Assembly (NCBI GenBank): GCA_029204225.1 | Contig: CM055113.1 | Span: 10,442,364 to 10,506,363 of the forward strand | Length of the DNA: 64,000 bases | Reading direction: 5' to 3' | DNA from: Diphasiastrum complanatum | Lineage: Eukaryota > Streptophyta > Lycopodiopsida > Lycopodiales > Lycopodiaceae | In this document: piece by piece, positions 59,464 through 64,000 of the stretch | Position numbering within the stretch: the stretch's first letter is position 1 | Layout of the letters: every line of letters begins with the position of its first letter | The notes under the pieces: generated by a model | Told to the model about the DNA's origin: nothing | What the model saw: only the letters and a program-made list of their open reading frames with translations | Databases searched by the model: none | Position numbers and translations under genes: made by a program

Positions 59464-59481
59464 GGAAGTGCTCTGATACCA
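59464..59481 (-). other. Primer-binding site of the minus-strand gypsy element
   Basis: TGGTATCAGAGCACTTCC on the minus strand, the initiator tRNA-Met type, placed between the gag side (lower coordinates) and the LTR (higher coordinates). Confidence 0.85.
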
Positions 59482-60132
59482 AGTTATGAACTAAATCACA
59501 AATTTTAGCATCAATGAAGCATAAAGATCAAATATGAGGCAGCAAAGGCTAATCCCTAAAAGAATAGCATAGATGCATCACAATAATCATGAACATAGCC
59601 CTACAAGCTAAGAATAGCTGAAATCTAATTAGGCCTAAGAAAGTACCCAATATCATAAGCTATCAAATGAATCACAATGTCTCCTACTTATACCCATAGA
59701 TAACCCTAAAACGAATTTCTAAGAGATAAGACTGACCAAACTAATCAAGTCAAGTAATGGATAAGACAGACCAAACTAATAAGTCAAGTAAGGAGGGACA
59801 AAAGTGCGCCCTCCCAATAGGCCTGTGGCCCTCTATAAAGACCACCATGAAGAAACTAAGATGAAGACAGGAGAGAACACCAAAAGAGATTTGTGTGAGC
59901 CAAACCACCCATCCAACTGACACCTCACCCCCAAGCCATGCCATGTGAATGCCAGAAGAGGGGGAAAGAAACTGGTAACCAAAAGCCAACAAACAAGAGT
60001 GTGGGAGGGCGAGTTCCTACCATATATAAATAGGTCCAAGAGGTCTGTGCATGCTCCCATGCAACCCCCATGCCTCCCATGCAACCCCCATGCACTCAAA
60101 CTAATCTTAGGCCACATATCCCATGCAGTCCT

Positions 60133-60586
60133 TGTTAGAAATAATAAATGATAATGTTAGTTTCCCATAGGTTACTTTGACCCAAAAGGTCGAGACTTGT
60201 GTAACCATGGGTTAAGTTTATTATTTAGACCATGTTAAGTTAGTTTTAGCTAAGTTGGACCCAATTTTGGTCTAGTAATAACTCGTGGGTCCAAGTAAAG
60301 TCTAATTATGTTAAGGGGCCCTATCTTGACTTTTCGGGGTGCCCTATAATTAGTAGGTTCTAGAACTTAGGGTTTGGAAGAGTCTAGGCCCTTGGAAGGC
60401 CTATTTATATGTACTCATTGTTCATTTGTGATTCATTCCCTTTCAAGCATTGCTACTACTTTCTCTCTCCTTGAGGGCGCCTAACCCTCTCCCTCTTCTT
60501 CTTCTTCTTCTTCTTCTTCTTCCCCCTCTTCTTCTTGTATATGGAGATTGAATGTTAGAAGGATCTTGGCACTTTGATTTCCTACA
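60133..60586 (+). repeat. 5' LTR of the small LTR element
   Basis: TGTTAGAA...CCTACA. A TATA-like string (cctatttatatgtact) lies near 60400, and a (CTT)n tract is at about 60498-60523. Confidence 0.93.
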
Positions 60587-60599
60587 TGGTATCAGAGCC
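60587..60599 (+). other. Primer-binding site of the small LTR element
   Basis: TGGTATCAGAGCC, immediately after the LTR. Confidence 0.93.
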
Positions 60600-61342
60600 A
60601 TGGATCTTCTATGCTTGATTTAGGGCGCCCTACCAAAAGAGATCGTCTTCACTTAGAGATCACAAAAATTTAGCACCTTTGCTGATTTTTTGGAGTGAAG
60701 ATCCGTTCAATTTTGACTCTTTTCCGTTTTGTAGGAGGGCGCCACACATCAAAGGAAATAATAGGTTGTTTGCTAATTTTTCAGGTTGCAGGAAGGCGCC
60801 ATTAATTATCTTCTTCAGGGCTGCTTTTAGGTCGCCCACATCCGTGTAGGTTTATCCTACTTCCGTTGGTCCGCTGTTGCCCTATTTTTCATATTTGCTC
60901 CTTTGCAGGGGGGCGCCCATCTACAAGCAATTTTTATCTTCTGATTTGGCTGAAAAATCAGCACCCTTGTTGATTTACAAAGTGAAGATCCGCTTCTAAC
61001 AAGGCTGAAAATTGGACAGCATATTACCATTTGTAGGGTGTTTGCAACAGCCCTATCCATGTGTGTATTGATTACACTTTTTGGCAAGAAAGAAGGGTTC
61101 CGGAAAAAGCTTTGTTGGAGGCTAACCTAATTATTTGCTTGCTGGTTTTTTGAGTTTGTAATGCAATTTCAGGCTGAAATTTTCAGCACACAAGGCTTGT
61201 AGGAGGGCGAGTTCCTGCATCCATCTAATGTGTGGTTTCGACACATTCTGATGCTGATTTTTCAGATTTGATACTTGCTGGTTTTTATGTCTTTTAGGGC
61301 ACATTTAAGGTTTGAAAAAGTTTATCTTCTTGGCTGGTTCTT

Positions 61343-61660
61343 ATGGCAAGAGATTTGGGAGCAATTTGTACTTGTTCAGGCGAAGATATGTTGGATGGCA
61401 CCAACTATTCTTCATGGAATTGCAAGCTGAGGTTTGGCATCAACGTGATGATCAAGATTTTATTGGTAACAAGATCTATCTTATATCATTTGAGATTTTG
61501 CAAGACCTCTAAAAGTGCTTGGGAAACACTTTTAAAGATATACCGAATAAAGGATTCATCATCATGCTTTCTCCTCTCTACTTCGTCCTCTTTGAAGGTA
61601 GAAGAGCAAAGGAATGCAAAGTTTGCATCAAAATGTTGGTATGGTAGAGCATTCTTCTTC
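61343..61660 (+). pseudogene. Decayed copia gag fragment
   Basis: The frame starting MARDLGAICTCSGEDMLDG contains L-D-G-T-N-Y-S-S-W, the typical start of the copia gag core, and S-A-W-E-T-L-L-K-I-Y, its helix 3 motif. The frame then runs out and no zinc knuckle is seen. It shows that this small element descends from a Ty1/copia parent. Confidence 0.7.
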
Positions 61661-62609
61661 TCTTGAGCCATTTGTTGCAAATGATGGATGCATTAATGAT
61701 GAACTTTATGAGCAAGCTTCTCAAGTTAATATTTTGGAAAAGGCTGAAATCAAGCATTCTTTGAAGCCATATTGTACTAATGGAGGAGAGGAAAAAATCA
61801 TGTCAAGTACATTGGTTCGAAGTGGTTTGTTGCTGGATTTTTTGGGTGTTCAAAGTGGCAAGCTGCTGGTTTTTTTCTTGAAGATGATGGACGACATATT
61901 TAGCCATGGTTTATTGATCATTTTCAGCCTATGTTACATCGTGAGCATCCTATTATGCATCGGGAATGGCCTGTGGAAGGTTTTTGGATAGCAAGGTCCA
62001 CATTTGGAACACTTTGGACAACAAAGTGTTGGTGATTTTGTGGCTGTTGGACAGCCTGCTACAGCCTCTTGTTGGCTGTCCGAGTCTTTGCGGATAGCAA
62101 AGCATAGGAACCACACATGCCTCACCAAAATCAGTACCTTATGCTGATTTTCCTGTTTTGATGCTTACTTCTTATGATGACAATGTTGCCTTACCTAGTG
62201 TGTTGGTGAGCAGATCATTGATAGTAAGATTCGGGAAGATGTGATGGTAAAAGAGTATCATACTCTTCTTTATATTTCTTGTGGTAAGAAGACTTATCGA
62301 ATCATGTGGGAACTATTGATGGATTGCAAATCCATACTTCGGCTTGTGGCTGGTTATTTGGTTACCTACTTTGGATGGAGCATGCTTGTCTTCACTCTTC
62401 GACTTGATGCTACCACACTTCGTATTCTACATCTCTTCTACATCGGGCATGCTTGGGACTGAGATTTCGGCTACTTCGACTACTTCGAGTTGGAGTTTTT
62501 CTTTGGCTACATGAAGTTTCAGGCAACAAGCAACATTTTGCATTTTGTTGCAATTTTTCCATTCTACTTCATGTCATGTTATGTTTTTTACATTATCATT
62601 TAAGGAGGG

Positions 62610-63032
62610 TGTTAGAAATAATAAATGATAATGTTAGTTTCCCATAGGTTACTTTGACCCAAAAGGTCGAGACTTGTGTAACCATGGGTTAAGTTTATTA
62701 TTTAGACCATGTTAAGTTAGCTAAGTTGGACCCAATTTTGGTCTAGTAATAACTCGTGGGTCCAAGTAAAGTCTAATTATGTTAAGGGGCCCTATCTTGA
62801 CTTTTCAGGGTGCCCTATAATTAGTAGGTTCTAGAACTTAGGGTTTGGAAGAGTCTAGGCCCTTGGAAGGCCTATTTATATGTACTCATTGTTCATTTGT
62901 AATTCATTCTCTTTCAAGCATTGCTACTACTTTCTCTCTCCTTGAGGGCGCTCTTCTTCTTCTTCTTCTCCCTCTTCTTCTTGTATATGGAGATTGAATG
63001 TTAGAAGGATCTTGGCACTTTGATTTCCTACA
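62610..63032 (+). repeat. 3' LTR of the small LTR element
   Basis: Matches 60133-60586, with a 6-bp deletion near 62720 and a shorter CTT tract. Ends CCTACA at 63032, followed by the target duplication GTCCT. Confidence 0.93.
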
Positions 63033-63236
63033 GTCCTCATGCATACATTTGTCACATGCCATGCATTGCTCCACATATCTTTATAGGAGTGTCTAGGTCC
63101 ACTCAAGGTTATTAGTTACAAAATCGACCTTGACATAGAATTAAATCGAGGCGTAACCAACAATCTCGAACACTAGAGAGCCAGTCTACCATATCAGGAC
63201 TATTCCAAATCCTTTGAGCAGGATCTGGCCATAACA

Positions 63237-64000
63237 TTCTTCCTCCTTTAAACAAGTTCAATCCTCAAAACGGGAAAGGGAACATCAGGAATACTATTCC
63301 TTAAGATTATCCTCAGTCAGATCTTTCCATCCGAATAAGTACTCAGAGATATAACAATTCCCCGATGTGTTTGCCTCTACACAGGAGTACTAATTCAAAA
63401 TCCAAAGATAAACTAAGCCATAAATCATCTGACTGGGCCGATCCTCTCCAAATAAAAGATTTCACCTTCATGTAAACTCAACTACATGAAACAATGGATG
63501 AAGCAATTTTTTATTTCAGAGATCAAGTCCAAAAGCTAAATAAAATCCATTTTAATCATAGTCTAATAACTATCCACAATTTCTTGTAGATAATAATGCT
63601 TCTTGGTACATATATTCTTAGAATATCCAAATATTCCAAGACACCAATTCAATCAACCAGAACTCTTGGAGATCCACAAGTCTCAGACAATTACAACACA
63701 ATCCAAACTCCAGAGTACTATAGTTACTCAAATGGGTTAAATGCCCCATCTCAAGCATCTCATGCAAGAAATCAGCAATCTATCTGAAACTCAATAGATT
63801 TACTTGTCTCCTAAAAACAACCAAAGATCTAGACTGATTTACGTACACAAGCACTTAAAGATAATTTGTAGCAGAATACCATCCGCTAAATTAAGCAAAC
63901 TCTCCACAAGTAAAAATAATTTACTTTATGAGAATGTCTGTGAGCACATACGTTCTCAAATTACGAGAGTGAAAAAATATAGATATTCAAAACACTGATC
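63237..64000 (-). pseudogene. Possible 3' end of a gypsy polyprotein
   Basis: Just before the purine tract (63249-63237), the minus strand reads DVPFPVLRIELV then a stop, and further up SEYLFGWKDLTEDN across two frames. This resembles the C-terminal chromodomain-like end of chromovirus integrase. The remaining sequence to 64000 gives no further recognisable motif. Confidence 0.35.

Larger units (their letters stand above)
60133..63032 (+). mobile_element. Small non-autonomous LTR retrotransposon
   Basis: LTRs 60133-60586 (454 bp) and 62610-63032 (423 bp) start TGTTAGAA and end CCTACA. The target duplication GTCCT is at 60128-60132 and 63033-63037. The primer site TGGTATCAGAGCC follows the 5' LTR directly, and the purine tract aaggaggg precedes the 3' LTR. 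The 2-kb interior has only a decayed copia-type gag piece (61343-61660; LDGTNYSSWNCKLRFGI, SAWETLLKIYRIKDSSS) and no protease, integrase or RT. LTR differences are mainly CTT-repeat length, an 'agtttt' deletion and a few substitutions, so insertion is moderately recent. Confidence 0.93.
59487..63236 (-). repeat. LTR of the minus-strand gypsy element, split by another element
   Basis: On the minus strand the LTR starts TGTTATGGCC at 63236 and ends near 59487 by the primer site. Removing the insertion 60133-63032 and the duplicated GTCCT leaves about 845 bp. A purine tract (aaaggaggaagaa, 63249-63237) lies just before its start, so one LTR is bordered by both a polypurine tract and a primer site. 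A TATA-like patch (accatatataaatagg) is near 60020. Confidence 0.65.

Overview
The window reads as nuclear DNA of a land plant. It has GT-AG introns, a PLS-class pentatricopeptide-repeat (PPR) gene, an organellar-type translation initiation factor IF-3 gene on split exons, and LTR retrotransposons primed by initiator tRNA-Met. The organism is not proven. Relics of Penelope-like elements and of site-specific, restriction-enzyme-like-endonuclease (R2-type) non-LTR elements, together with TE-packed introns, lean towards a seed-free plant (fern or lycophyte) or a gymnosperm rather than a typical flowering plant. Most of the 64 kb is transposable-element material of different ages. No rRNA, tRNA, CRISPR array or bacterial-type operon was seen.

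Layout, left to right. 660-4949: an old, broken Ty1/copia element. 5544-15850: a very young non-autonomous LTR element that encodes only gag-protease. A second non-autonomous LTR element (9875-14924) has jumped exactly into its polypurine tract. Both insertions keep perfect 5-bp target duplications. 16247-16622: a two-exon gene for a small secreted cysteine-rich peptide, about 400 bp from the young insertion. 18.1-22.1 kb: relics of a Penelope-like element, a copia gag and a CACTA transposase. 22.2-26.0 kb: a 5'-truncated copia element whose reverse-transcriptase region is replaced by an unrecognised open stretch. 27044-28860: the PPR gene. 29.9-30.3 kb: a decayed histone H3/CENH3-like copy. 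30.8-34.9 kb, minus strand: two neighbouring spliced, lightly damaged genes. The upstream one looks like an undescribed DDE-type transposase; the downstream one is unrecognised and has its own TATA box and a GC-AG intron. This is the best candidate in the window for a poorly described system.

36.2-38.9 kb: a gypsy fragment (minus) lying between two copia fragments (plus). 40.0-42.4 kb: an R2-type non-LTR element relic with a C2H2-like finger, RT motif and REL endonuclease domain (minus). 43.3-51.5 kb: satellite-like repeats, microsatellites and duplicated AT-rich blocks. 51836-57077: three 3' exons of an IF-3 gene (minus); its last intron is about 4.8 kb and holds an LTR-element relic. 57.2-64.0 kb: a minus-strand gypsy gag-protease relic and its LTR, into which a small plus-strand non-autonomous LTR element (60133-63032) has inserted with a clean target duplication.

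Probable host genes are few: the cysteine-rich peptide, the PPR protein and IF-3. The rest records successive transposon invasions, with the GC-rich pair at 5.5-15.9 kb the most recent.
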